From an uncultured Eubacteriales bacterium (GTDB lineage: Bacteria > Bacillota_I > Bacilli_A > RF39 > UBA660), in NCBI GenBank assembly GCA_905211265.1, contig CAJMAC010000017.1:1-25311 (forward strand): a stretch of DNA of 25,311 nt, in the 5' to 3' direction. Made by a program: the position numbers and the translations under genes. The notes beneath the pieces were generated by a model that saw only the letters and a list, made by a program, of their open reading frames with translations, was not told the origin of the DNA and did not search any database. How positions within the stretch are numbered: the stretch's first letter is position 1; every line of letters begins with the position of its first letter. This document shows positions 1-7,352 of this stretch, piece after piece.

Positions 1-2
1 TA

Positions 3-1385
3 AATTCAAGTACAGGTATTTATACAATAAATAATATAACTGAGAATAAAGAATGTAGTTTAACATTGAAACAAGGTAACTTAGATACAAGTGGTGCAAA
101 TAGTCCTGATTTAGTAGATGGTTTAATACCAGTAATGTATAACGGAAGTAAATGGGTAAAGGCAGATAGTTCAAACTCAAACGAAACCTATAAGTGGTAT
201 GATTATGATAATAAATTGTGGGCTAATGCAGTACTTGTAACAAGTACAAATAGAAATACATATATGGCTGCAATACCAGGTAGAGAAATAGCAGAAAGTG
301 ACATATTAGCATATTATGTATGGATACCAAGATACAAATATAAGGTATGGAATATAAATAAGGTAATGGGAACAGACACTTATAATGCACAAACTACTGG
401 AGTAGATATAGTGTTTGAAAATGAAAAAGAATCTACTGGCACAATAAGTTGTACATATAGTTATGCTGCTCCGTCAGCTAATGCAGGTAGTCCAAATGAA
501 ACTTGTACAGGAAGTAATGGTGACTATTATACACATCCGGCATTCACGTTTGGAAGTGATAATGTAAGAGGATTTTGGATGGGTAAGTTTGAGTTAACAG
601 GAAGTAGTTCTGAACTTACAATATTGCCTAGTGTATATGCTTTAAGGAATATGTTTTTATCTGCTTATAATACATCAGTACAAAACATGCAAAAAGCTGA
701 CAATATATATGGTTTAAATACGTCAAGGTTAAATACAGATTCACATATAATAACAAATATGGAGTGGGGAGCAGCAGCATATTTAACTCACTCGAAATAT
801 GGAAGATGTACAAATGGTAGTTGTACAACAGTATCAATAAATAATTGTAGTTATTGTAAAACTGGAGTTGGTGCAAGAAATGGAAATGAAAGTAATTCTA
901 CAACAACTTGCACATCGTCAGCAAATCAATATAATGAAACAATTGGTATATTGGCAAGCACAACATCGAATATTACTGGTATATACGATATGTCAGGTGG
1001 TTGTTATGAATATGTTATGGGAAATGTATCAAATACGTATGATAGTTACGTGTTTAGCGGAGGAGGTAGTGCATTTAGTAATGATTGGTATAATGATAAT
1101 AATTTAAAGTATTTAACTCCATATGCATATGCTCATGATTATGAAGGACAAACTGCATATAATCGTAGTAGGCTAGGAGATGCAACTGGCGAAGTTATTT
1201 TAAATGCATCAGCTACTTGGTATGTACAAGAAGCTACGTTTGCTTATAGTAGTAAGCCATGGTTTGGTCGTAGTGGAAACTGTGAAGATTCAACTCATGC
1301 CGGAATATTTTCATTTAATAATATTCTCTATGGAATGAGTGCAGGATTATATACTTCTCGTGCTGTTCTAGTATCACTTAAATAA
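3..1385 (+). CDS. C-terminal part of surface protein with FGE/C-type-lectin-like domain (5' truncated by window edge)
   Basis: The reading frame is open to the first bases of the window, so the true start lies upstream; the TTG at 66 is not a convincing start because coding continues through it. About 460 residues are visible. They are paralogous to the last ~450 residues of the prepilin-like protein at 10723-12636, sharing blocks such as GLIPVMY, YKWYDYDNK, YVWIPRYKYKVWNINKV and DIVFENEKESTGTISC. A GIYDMSGG block (~981-1004) resembles the G-x-YDMSGNVWEW signature of formylglycine-generating-enzyme/sulfatase-modifying (PF03781) domains, which have a C-type-lectin fold. The C-terminus (1260-1361; WFGRSG...AGIF...TSRAVL) resembles the ligand-binding end of such folds. 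Family catalytic residues are not evident, so a binding role at the cell surface is more likely than enzymatic activity. The missing N-terminus is probably a prepilin or signal segment, by analogy with the paralogue. Confidence 0.75.
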   Translation, partial: NSSTGIYTINNITENKECSLTLKQGNLDTSGANSPDLVDGLIPVMYNGSKWVKADSSNSNETYKWYDYDNKLWANAVLVTSTNRNTYMAAIPGREIAESDILAYYVWIPRYKYKVWNINKVMGTDTYNAQTTGVDIVFENEKESTGTISCTYSYAAPSANAGSPNETCTGSNGDYYTHPAFTFGSDNVRGFWMGKFELTGSSSELTILPSVYALRNMFLSAYNTSVQNMQKADNIYGLNTSRLNTDSHIITNMEWGAAAYLTHSKYGRCTNGSCTTVSINNCSYCKTGVGARNGNESNSTTTCTSSANQYNETIGILASTTSNITGIYDMSGGCYEYVMGNVSNTYDSYVFSGGGSAFSNDWYNDNNLKYLTPYAYAHDYEGQTAYNRSRLGDATGEVILNASATWYVQEATFAYSSKPWFGRSGNCEDSTHAGIFSFNNILYGMSAGLYTSRAVLVSLK

Positions 1386-1395
1386 TATATAAAAT

Positions 1396-1416
1396 GTGAG
1401 TTAATTCTCACTTTTT
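1396..1416 (+). terminator. Rho-independent terminator after the lectin-like gene
   Basis: A short stem (GTGAG 1396-1400 with CTCAC 1407-1411, 6-nt loop) is followed directly by a run of five T. It begins 11 bases after the stop codon. The stem is only 5 bp, so efficiency is uncertain. Confidence 0.6.
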
Positions 1417-1474
1417 ATTATGATAAAATAAGATATAAAAATAATAGTTATACATATAATTAATTAGGTGAACT

Positions 1475-2305
1475 ATGAAAAAACTATTTAAGATATTTGG
1501 TATAATTACGTTTTTATGTTTTAGTTTTTTTTATACTGATAGGGTAATGAATGTTATATCTGATAAAGATCCGTTAAAACAAGAAATAATTAATTTATCT
1601 AATAATTATAAATTATCTAGTAATGAGGCAGTAGTAAGTGGAGATACTATAATACCAGGATCAAATGGTAGAGAAGTTAATATAGATAAAAGTTATAAGA
1701 AAATGAGAACAGGTAATGTTTTTAATGATAAATTATTAGTATTTAATGTAATATATCCAAAATATAAATTAAAAGACAATATGGATAAATATATAATAAA
1801 TGGTAATATAAATAAAAAGGAAATTAGTATAGTATTTATTATTAATAGTGATAATAATATTGATAAAATTATTAGTATATTAGATAATAAGAAAGTAGTT
1901 AGTAATCTTTTTATAGAATATAACTATTTATTTAATAATATAAATAAAATAAAAAAATATAATAATCATAAAATATACTCTTATAGTGATAAATATACAT
2001 ATGATACTTTAGTTATAGGAAATAATATTATTACTAGGACTATGAATAATAAACCAATTTATTGTTTAAGTAAAACTAAAAATAAAGATAATATAAATGT
2101 ATGTTCATATAGTAATATGTATACTATTATTCCTAGTATTAATGGTGGTTATAATGATATTAAATCTAATTTATCTAATGGTAATATAATATTATTAGAT
2201 ACTAGTATTAATACTGTAAATGAATTAAATTTAATAATAAATTTTATTAATAGTAAGGGTTATGATATAGTAAGTTTAGATAAATTATTAAGTGAAAATG
2301 TATAA
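1475..2305 (+). CDS. Exported degenerate polysaccharide-deacetylase-like (NodB fold) protein
   Basis: 276 residues, with an N-terminal signal/anchor helix at about 3-20. The segment ISIVFIINSD near residue 117, then alternating strand/helix blocks, and the ending NIILLDTS...NELNLIINFINSKGYDIVSLDKLL follow the order of a NodB domain, whose last element is typically 'L..ii..lk.kGY.fvtl.ell'. The catalytic residues are missing: the usual TFDDG is replaced by FIINSDNN, no HxxxH metal motif is visible, and the RPPxG loop is absent. It is therefore probably a non-catalytic, surface-exposed NodB relative rather than an active deacetylase. The start ATG is preceded by AGGTGA, with a TATAAT at 1455-1460 but no clear -35. 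It is flanked by terminators and looks monocistronic. Confidence 0.55.
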   Translation: MKKLFKIFGIITFLCFSFFYTDRVMNVISDKDPLKQEIINLSNNYKLSSNEAVVSGDTIIPGSNGREVNIDKSYKKMRTGNVFNDKLLVFNVIYPKYKLKDNMDKYIINGNINKKEISIVFIINSDNNIDKIISILDNKKVVSNLFIEYNYLFNNINKIKKYNNHKIYSYSDKYTYDTLVIGNNIITRTMNNKPIYCLSKTKNKDNINVCSYSNMYTIIPSINGGYNDIKSNLSNGNIILLDTSINTVNELNLIINFINSKGYDIVSLDKLLSENV

Positions 2306-2323
2306 AATTATATACATTTTTTT
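2296..2323 (+). terminator. Terminator overlapping the stop codon
   Basis: A 9-bp perfect stem (2296-2304 with 2311-2319, loop AAATTA) ends in T-rich sequence. The TAA stop of the NodB-like gene (2303-2305) lies in the 5' arm and loop. Confidence 0.75.
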
Positions 2324-2336
2324 CTTTTGTCTTTTA

Positions 2337-2365
2337 TTGACATAGTAATATTTATATGATAAAAT
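2337..2365 (+). promoter_or_regulatory. Strong sigma-A promoter, TTGACA-N17-TAAAAT
   Basis: A perfect -35 TTGACA (2337-2342), 17-nt spacer and -10 TAAAAT (2360-2365) lie 21 bases before the start at 2387. It should drive the membrane coiled-coil gene and probably the phosphodiester glycosidase and dCMP deaminase genes behind it, since no terminator separates them. Confidence 0.85.
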
Positions 2366-2386
2366 TTTAATAGTTAAGGTGAGTAT

Positions 2387-2929
2387 ATGAAGAAGAAGTT
2401 AATAATAATTATTATATCTATTATATTAGTAATAGGAATTTTAGTTTTAATATTAATAAATAATATTTATAAAGATAAAACAGATATAGCAAAAGATATT
2501 GAAGTAATTAATGATAATTATCAAGGTATGGTAAAAGAAATAGAAAATTATAATTCTACTAGACTTAATGTAGCAAGTATTATTAATGATTTTTATTATG
2601 ATACAATTAGTAGTAAATATGAAGAAAATAAGAAGTTATTAGATAATTATACTTTAATTATTGATAATATAAGTGATTATGTAAAGGTATTAGATAGTAA
2701 ATGTAATATTATATATGGTGATAGTAATGTTAATAATAAGTGTAAGAATTATAAATATAATTATGAATTAATAGTTAATGTTTATATGAATGATATAAAT
2801 AATTATAATAAAAAGTTAAATAGTTATAATGATAATTATGATGAGAAGTTAGAAGAATATAAAACAAAATATAATTATATTGATTATAATAATGATAAAA
2901 AGTATGAAGAAGTTGAGACAAATGAATAA
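2387..2929 (+). CDS. Unknown small membrane protein with long helical exterior domain
   Basis: 180 residues. An extremely hydrophobic N-terminal helix (about 4-27, nearly all Ile/Leu/Val) preceded by three Lys predicts a single anchor with the rest outside. The remainder is hydrophilic, rich in Asn, Tyr, Lys and Asp, and predicted helical or coiled-coil. Two cysteines (in SKCNIIYGD and NNKCKNYK) lie about a dozen residues apart and could form a disulfide. I recognise no family. It has a consensus promoter of its own and overlaps the start of the next gene, so the two are probably translationally coupled and act together at the cell surface. Confidence 0.7.
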   Translation: MKKKLIIIIISIILVIGILVLILINNIYKDKTDIAKDIEVINDNYQGMVKEIENYNSTRLNVASIINDFYYDTISSKYEENKKLLDNYTLIIDNISDYVKVLDSKCNIIYGDSNVNNKCKNYKYNYELIVNVYMNDINNYNKKLNSYNDNYDEKLEEYKTKYNYIDYNNDKKYEEVETNE

Positions 2930-3923
2930 AAAGAAAAAAATAATAATAACAATATCTATTATTTTAGTAGTAGGATTATTAAGTGGATTATTCTTATTAT
3001 ATGGTCCTTATGCTGGATTTAGAAATTTTTGGATAACTACGGCGATGACTACGAAAAGTCATCAATATTTAGCTACTTGGTTTTATAGTGATGAAACAAT
3101 TAATAAGGTATTAGAAAGTAATAAAGTTATTGAACCAGATAGTGATGTAGATACATCTTTAATTGATACTACAAGTACTAATAATGTTATTTATAAAGAT
3201 AATTATGATAAAGAAATATTAGATAGAGAAGAGAATGCTTTATATAAAATAATTAAGATAAAAGAAAATGGTTATGAAGGTTATTTGGGAGTTGTATATG
3301 ACCCTTCAAAAGTAAAACTTGCAGTATCTAAATATAGTTATAAAGGTGAATATTTAGTAGATATGGCAAAAGATAATAACGCTATTCTTGCAATTAATGG
3401 TGGAGGATTTGTTGATCAAGAGGGTGAAGGTAATGGTGGACAAGCTGTAGGTATAGTTATTAAAGATGGTAAAATAGTTAATAATACATATACTGGTAAA
3501 GGAATAATTGGTCTTACCAATGATAATAAATTATATTTAGGTAAAATTAGTGCAAGTAAAGCAATTGAAAAAGGAATTAGAGATGCAGTAGAGTTTGGTC
3601 CATTTTTAATAGTAAATGGAGAGGTTAGTAAAGTAGTAGGTAATGGTGGATATGGAATACATCCAAGAAGTGCTATTGGACAAAGAAGTGATGGTATAAT
3701 ATTATTTTTAGTAATAGATGGAAGACGTGCTACATCTTTAGGAGCAGATATGGATGACTTAATTAATATTATGCAAAGGTATGGTGCAGTAAATGCTGCT
3801 AATTTAGATGGAGGAAATTCTTCAGCGTTAGTAGAAAATTATCAAATATTGAATAAACCAATAGATTGGTATAATAGAGAGCAAACTAGACCAATTCCTA
3901 ATGGTTTTATATTAGTAAAATAA
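2922..3923 (+). CDS. Phosphodiester glycosidase family protein (NAGPA domain), membrane-anchored
   Basis: 333 residues from the ATG at 2922, which overlaps the upstream stop codon. An earlier in-frame ATG at 2904 would add six residues; I prefer 2922 because the Lys-rich stretch and anchor helix (residues 7-27) then form a normal N-terminus. The extracytoplasmic part from about residue 105 matches the NAGPA/DUF2233 fold: AINGGGF (157-163), GQAVGIVIKDGKIVN (173-187), EFGPFLIVNGE (224-234), HPRSAIGQ (247-254), LFLVIDGR (261-268) and the ANLDGGNSSAL block (293-303). Family members cleave phosphodiester-linked sugars, such as GlcNAc-1-phosphodiester; in Gram-positives they may act on wall teichoic acid or capsule linkages. 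That substrate is inference. Confidence 0.85.
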   Translation: MNKKKKIIITISIILVVGLLSGLFLLYGPYAGFRNFWITTAMTTKSHQYLATWFYSDETINKVLESNKVIEPDSDVDTSLIDTTSTNNVIYKDNYDKEILDREENALYKIIKIKENGYEGYLGVVYDPSKVKLAVSKYSYKGEYLVDMAKDNNAILAINGGGFVDQEGEGNGGQAVGIVIKDGKIVNNTYTGKGIIGLTNDNKLYLGKISASKAIEKGIRDAVEFGPFLIVNGEVSKVVGNGGYGIHPRSAIGQRSDGIILFLVIDGRRATSLGADMDDLINIMQRYGAVNAANLDGGNSSALVENYQILNKPIDWYNREQTRPIPNGFILVK

Positions 3924-3935
3924 TGGAGGTAAAAA

Positions 3936-4442
3936 ATGAAAGAAATTAACAAACAAAGAAAAGAACATTTAAGTTGGGATGAATACTTTATGGGGGTAGC
4001 TAAATTATCTGCTTTAAGAAGTAAAGATCCAAATACGCAAGTAGGAGCATGTATAGTAAGTGATGATAATAGAATATTGTCAATTGGTTATAATGGGGCA
4101 CCAAATGGATTTGATGATAAATATTTTCCATGGGATAGAGAAGGAAATAATTTAGATACTAAGTATTTTTATGTATGTCATGCAGAGATGAATGCAATAC
4201 TTAATTTTAGGGGGACAAAAAAGGATTTAGAAAATGCTAAAATATATGTAGATTTATTCCCTTGTAATGAATGTGCTAAATTAATTATCCAATCAGGTAT
4301 AAAAAAAGTAATCTATTTATCTGATAAATATAATGGTACTGATGGTAATGTTGCATCAAAAAGATTATTTGATATGTGTGGAGTAAAATATGAGCATTTG
4401 GAATTAGATAATCCAAAGTCATTAGTGTTAGAATTAAAATAA
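3936..4442 (+). CDS. Deoxycytidylate (dCMP) deaminase
   Basis: 168 residues, normal length. It converts dCMP to dUMP, feeding dTMP synthesis in the cytoplasm. The zinc site is complete: CHAEMNA with His82 and the proton-shuttling Glu84, then PCNEC with Cys110 and Cys113. Substrate-binding blocks SKDPNTQVGACIV and GYNGAPNGF are typical of the dCMP deaminase/ComEB family. A strong GGAGG ribosome binding site lies in the 12-base gap after the glycosidase gene, so it is the last gene of the operon from 2387. The partnership with a cell-surface glycosidase is not functionally obvious and may only be co-transcription. No clear terminator follows; a separate promoter serves lemA. Confidence 0.93.
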   Translation: MKEINKQRKEHLSWDEYFMGVAKLSALRSKDPNTQVGACIVSDDNRILSIGYNGAPNGFDDKYFPWDREGNNLDTKYFYVCHAEMNAILNFRGTKKDLENAKIYVDLFPCNECAKLIIQSGIKKVIYLSDKYNGTDGNVASKRLFDMCGVKYEHLELDNPKSLVLELK

Positions 4443-4477
4443 AATAGCGAAAAAGTGTTTTAAAATTTTAAAAAATA

Positions 4478-4486
4478 TGATATAGT
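4478..4486 (+). promoter_or_regulatory. Extended -10 promoter (TGA-TATAGT) for lemA
   Basis: TG at 4478-4479 followed by one base and TATAGT (4481-4486) forms an extended -10 element 18 bases before the LemA start. The -35 region (TTTTAA) is poor, as is common for extended -10 promoters. Confidence 0.45.
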
Positions 4487-4503
4487 TATAGTGAGGTGAT
4501 AAA

Positions 4504-5049
4504 ATGTTAGTGGCTTTAATAGTGATTGTTATTTTAGTAATTTTAGTTGCGGGAGCATACAATGGATTAGTTGCATCAAGAAATAGAGTTAAGGATCAAT
4601 GGTCTCAAATTGATGTACAACTTAAAAAAAGAGCGGATTTAATTCCTAACATTGTTGAAACTGTAAAAGGATATGCTAAACACGAAAAAGAAACTCTTGA
4701 AGATGTAGTAAAAGCAAGAAATGCTTTAAATACTGCTTCAACTGTTGAAGATGAAATGAAGGCAAATAATCAAATAACTGGAGCATTAAATAAATTATTT
4801 GCATTATCTGAAGCATATCCAGAATTAAAGGCAAACGAAAACTTTATGTCATTACAAAGAGATTTAAAAGATATCGAAGACAAAATATCTTATGCTAGAC
4901 AATTTTATAATGATAGTGTTATGACATATAACAATAAAGTTCAAATGTTTCCTACTAATATAATAGCAAATATATTTAACTTTAAGGAATCAAAATTCTT
5001 TGAAATTGAAAATGAAAAAGATAAAGAAACTCCAAAAGTTAGTTTCTAA
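4504..5049 (+). CDS. lemA: LemA family protein
   Basis: 181 residues, usual length for LemA. One N-terminal membrane helix (about 1-20) is followed by a helical bundle outside or under the membrane, with the family blocks YNGLVASRNRVKDQWSQIDV, LKKRADLIPNIVETVKGYAKHE, LQRDLKDIEDKISYARQFYN and the C-terminal NIIANIFNFKESKFFE. The biochemical role of LemA is not established. As in many genomes it sits directly before a DUF2207 protein, with a hairpin in the 43-base gap. The ribosome binding site GAGGTGA is well placed. Confidence 0.93.
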   Translation: MLVALIVIVILVILVAGAYNGLVASRNRVKDQWSQIDVQLKKRADLIPNIVETVKGYAKHEKETLEDVVKARNALNTASTVEDEMKANNQITGALNKLFALSEAYPELKANENFMSLQRDLKDIEDKISYARQFYNDSVMTYNNKVQMFPTNIIANIFNFKESKFFEIENEKDKETPKVSF

Positions 5050-5050
5050 T

Positions 5051-5071
5051 GCTTACTTTGGTAAGCTTTTT
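5051..5071 (+). terminator. Intercistronic hairpin with T-run between lemA and the DUF2207 gene
   Basis: A 6-bp stem GCTTAC/GTAAGC with a TTTG loop is followed by five T. It is probably an attenuating terminator: the next gene starts only 22 bases later and shows no clear promoter of its own, so some read-through is expected and would set a LemA-to-DUF2207 ratio. Confidence 0.6.
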
Positions 5072-5092
5072 CTTTTAAAATAAGGAGTGAAT

Positions 5093-6775
5093 ATGAAAAA
5101 AATAATATATGGAATGTTTATATTCTTAATTAGTAGTACGTTAGTTCATGCTAGTAATGAAATTTATAATATTGATATGGATATTTATTTAGATGAACAA
5201 GGAAATGCTAATATTACTGAAGTATGGGATGTTAAAGGTAGTGATGGTACAGAATGGTATAGAGGATATACTGATACTGGTTATATGGATTTGGCAAATT
5301 TTACTGTAAGTATGGATGGAACTGAATTAACTAAAAAAATATGGGATGTAAATGAAAACTTAAGTGAAAAGAAAGGATACTATGGAATTAATACTACTAA
5401 TGATGGATTTGAATTATGTTTTGGTAAATATGATTATAAAAGACATAAATTTACATTGAAATACACTTTAACTAATATGGTATTTAATACTGAAGATGCT
5501 CAAGTAGTTTATAATACATTTATAAAAAGTTCATCTGGTGTAAATGTTGAAAACTTTCATGTTAAAATATCTAGTTATTATAAATTTCCTGATAATTTAG
5601 ATGTATGGGGATATGGATACAAAGGTTATGCTTATGTAAAAGATGGTGTAATTGAAGCTTCAAATGAAGGATATATGGGAGATAGTTATGTTGCATTATT
5701 AGTTAAATTTCCTTTAGGAACATTTGATACAAACATAAAATATAGTAATTATCCAACATTTAATGATGTATATAATAGAGCAGAACAAGGTACTTTTGAT
5801 TATGATTACGAAACAGATGATGGTGATAATATTTCTATTGAATTTATAATTGACTTTGTTATATACTTTTTACTTCCAGCAATTTTAATAATAACAGGAA
5901 TTGTGTCAACATCAGGTAATAAGTATGGATATATAAATAATAAAAAAATTGATAAAAAAGAAACTCCATTTTTTAGAGATATACCATGTAATAAAGATAT
6001 CTATTATGCAAACACTTTAACAAAATTAAATTTAGAATTATTTAATAAATATAAAGAAACTAATATACTTGGTGCAATTATGTTAAAGTGGGTTAGAGAA
6101 GATAAAATTAAATTTATTAAAGAGGAGAAGTCAGGTATATTAGGTAAAGAAAAAAATTCTATTGATTTAAGACTAAATCCTACATTTGATAATGTATTAG
6201 AAAAAGAATTATTTGATACAATGTATAAAGCAAGTGGAGATGGAATACTTGAAACAAAAGAATTAGAAAAATGGGCTAGAAAAAATTATTCTAAATTCTT
6301 TGATTTATTTAAAAGAATTGATAAGGTTGAATTATTAAAACTAGAACAAGAGGGACATCTTTATAAGAGAAAAGATAAAAGCGAATGTAAGAAGAGAAAA
6401 GTTATGGATGATACTATTTATAATGAAGCAGTTAAATTATATGGACTAAAACGTTTCTTAGATGAGTTTTCTAGAATGGATACAAAAGAAGTATTGGAAG
6501 TTAAATTATGGGATGAATATTTAATGTATGCCTATATCTTTGGTATTGCAGATAAAGTTGCTAAACAACTTAAAAATTTATATCCTGAAGTTATTCAAGA
6601 ATATAATTATGATTACGATACATTAATTTTGATAAGTAATATTTCAAACTCTGGTGTAAGTGCTGCCTCTAGTGCAAGAAGTGCTGCTGAAAGTTATTCT
6701 TCAGGTGGCGGTGGATTTTCTTCTGGCGGAGGTGGCGGTGGCTCCTTCGGTGGAGGCAGTGTTGGAAGTCGTTAA
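5093..6775 (+). CDS. DUF2207 domain membrane protein with Gly-rich tail
   Basis: 560 residues from the ATG at 5093. A GTG two codons earlier would lie inside the AAGGAG ribosome binding site, so 5093 is preferred. A signal peptide (about 1-20, ending VHA) is followed by the extracytoplasmic DUF2207 beta domain (NIDMDIYLDEQGNANITEVWDV onward to about 230), a membrane helix near 250-272 (FIIDFVIYFLLPAILIITGIV), then a cytoplasmic helical region with FFRDIPCNKD and winged-helix-like segments. The end is Gly/Ser-rich (GGGGFSSGGGGGGSFGGG), typical of DUF2207 proteins. The molecular function is unknown; the repeated pairing with LemA suggests a shared envelope role. Confidence 0.9.
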   Translation: MKKIIYGMFIFLISSTLVHASNEIYNIDMDIYLDEQGNANITEVWDVKGSDGTEWYRGYTDTGYMDLANFTVSMDGTELTKKIWDVNENLSEKKGYYGINTTNDGFELCFGKYDYKRHKFTLKYTLTNMVFNTEDAQVVYNTFIKSSSGVNVENFHVKISSYYKFPDNLDVWGYGYKGYAYVKDGVIEASNEGYMGDSYVALLVKFPLGTFDTNIKYSNYPTFNDVYNRAEQGTFDYDYETDDGDNISIEFIIDFVIYFLLPAILIITGIVSTSGNKYGYINNKKIDKKETPFFRDIPCNKDIYYANTLTKLNLELFNKYKETNILGAIMLKWVREDKIKFIKEEKSGILGKEKNSIDLRLNPTFDNVLEKELFDTMYKASGDGILETKELEKWARKNYSKFFDLFKRIDKVELLKLEQEGHLYKRKDKSECKKRKVMDDTIYNEAVKLYGLKRFLDEFSRMDTKEVLEVKLWDEYLMYAYIFGIADKVAKQLKNLYPEVIQEYNYDYDTLILISNISNSGVSAASSARSAAESYSSGGGGFSSGGGGGGSFGGGSVGSR

Positions 6776-6787
6776 CAAGTTACAAAA

Positions 6788-6810
6788 AAAATAGGCTACT
6801 GGCCTATTTT
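6788..6810. terminator. Bidirectional terminator between convergent genes
   Basis: A 9-bp stem AAAATAGGC (6788-6796) with GCCTATTTT (6802-6810) and loop TACTG has A-runs on the left and T-runs on the right, so it can stop the DUF2207 gene on the plus strand and the CotZ-like gene on the minus strand. Confidence 0.85.
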
Positions 6811-6817
6811 CCTTTAC

Positions 6818-7240
6818 TTATATGCATTCAACAAATGTATCATCTAAACATCTTAAACAACAAACACAATTTAGATTAATTGTAAAAAATGAATTAGTAG
6901 CTACAAAAGGATATGTTGATTCGGTATCTGTATTTGGAGCAAGTACTCTACATGTTGCACAGCAATCATCTAATTTTTCTAATCTAAATACAGTTGAAGT
7001 ACTTGTTTCAGTTGGACTTTTTGATACAGGCATTGCAAGTGGGCTATTTCCTGTTCCACAGGTATATAATACTATTGGTCTAGTATTAAAGAATGAAGAA
7101 CAAGATTGACCTAAGAATCCTTTATCACAAGTCTCTAAACAACTATCATTTTGACATACACTTTGTTGAAGTAGTAATATTACTTTTAGTATCTCTTGAA
7201 TGCAATTATTGCAAGTGTTATTGTTTTCATTATTACACAT
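6818..7240 (-). CDS. cotZ: Spore coat protein, CotY/CotZ family
   Basis: 140 residues from the ATG at 7240, which has a good ribosome binding site (AAGGGGTGG) 5-6 bases upstream; a longer frame to 7300 lacks one. The protein carries 16 cysteines, with the arrangement of CotY/CotZ: a Cys-rich N-terminus (C-N-N-C, VCQNDSCLETC), the central RPIVLYTCGTG block, STSTVFRLEKLDDCCATCRVL, and an FTINLNCVCCLRCLD block near the end. In Bacillus, CotY and CotZ form the disulfide-linked outer crust of the spore. Its presence, with YqfC/YqfD nearby, argues that this organism makes endospores. The upstream strand has CATATCTTA, which resembles a sporulation -10, but no matching -35 was found. CotZ versus CotY cannot be separated here. 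Confidence 0.85.
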   Translation of the reverse strand: MCNNENNNTCNNCIQEILKVILLLQQSVCQNDSCLETCDKGFLGQSCSSFFNTRPIVLYTCGTGNSPLAMPVSKSPTETSTSTVFRLEKLDDCCATCRVLAPNTDTESTYPFVATNSFFTINLNCVCCLRCLDDTFVECI

Positions 7241-7341
7241 ATTATCCACCCCTTTATTTATATTCAATATAAGATATGTATAAAAGTATAAAAAAAACAC
7301 TACTAATACCTATTTTTTATCATAACTTTATAAAATTTACC

Positions 7342-7347
7342 TATAAT
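7342..7347 (+). promoter_or_regulatory. TATAAT -10 box immediately before the AGCS start (possible leaderless mRNA)
   Basis: TATAAT ends only 5 bases before the ATG at 7353, so transcription would begin at or next to the start codon. No ribosome binding site is present and the -35 (ATCATA) is poor. Confidence 0.4.
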
Positions 7348-7352
7348 TTAGT

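Noticed and set aside
628..1107. Overlapping ORFs on both strands inside the first lectin-like gene
   Set aside because: Shadows of the real frame; no ribosome binding sites and no recognisable protein features.
6822..7109. Plus-strand 95-residue ORF
   Set aside because: Antisense shadow of the Cys-rich CotZ-like gene, which has a clear family match, ribosome binding site and terminator.
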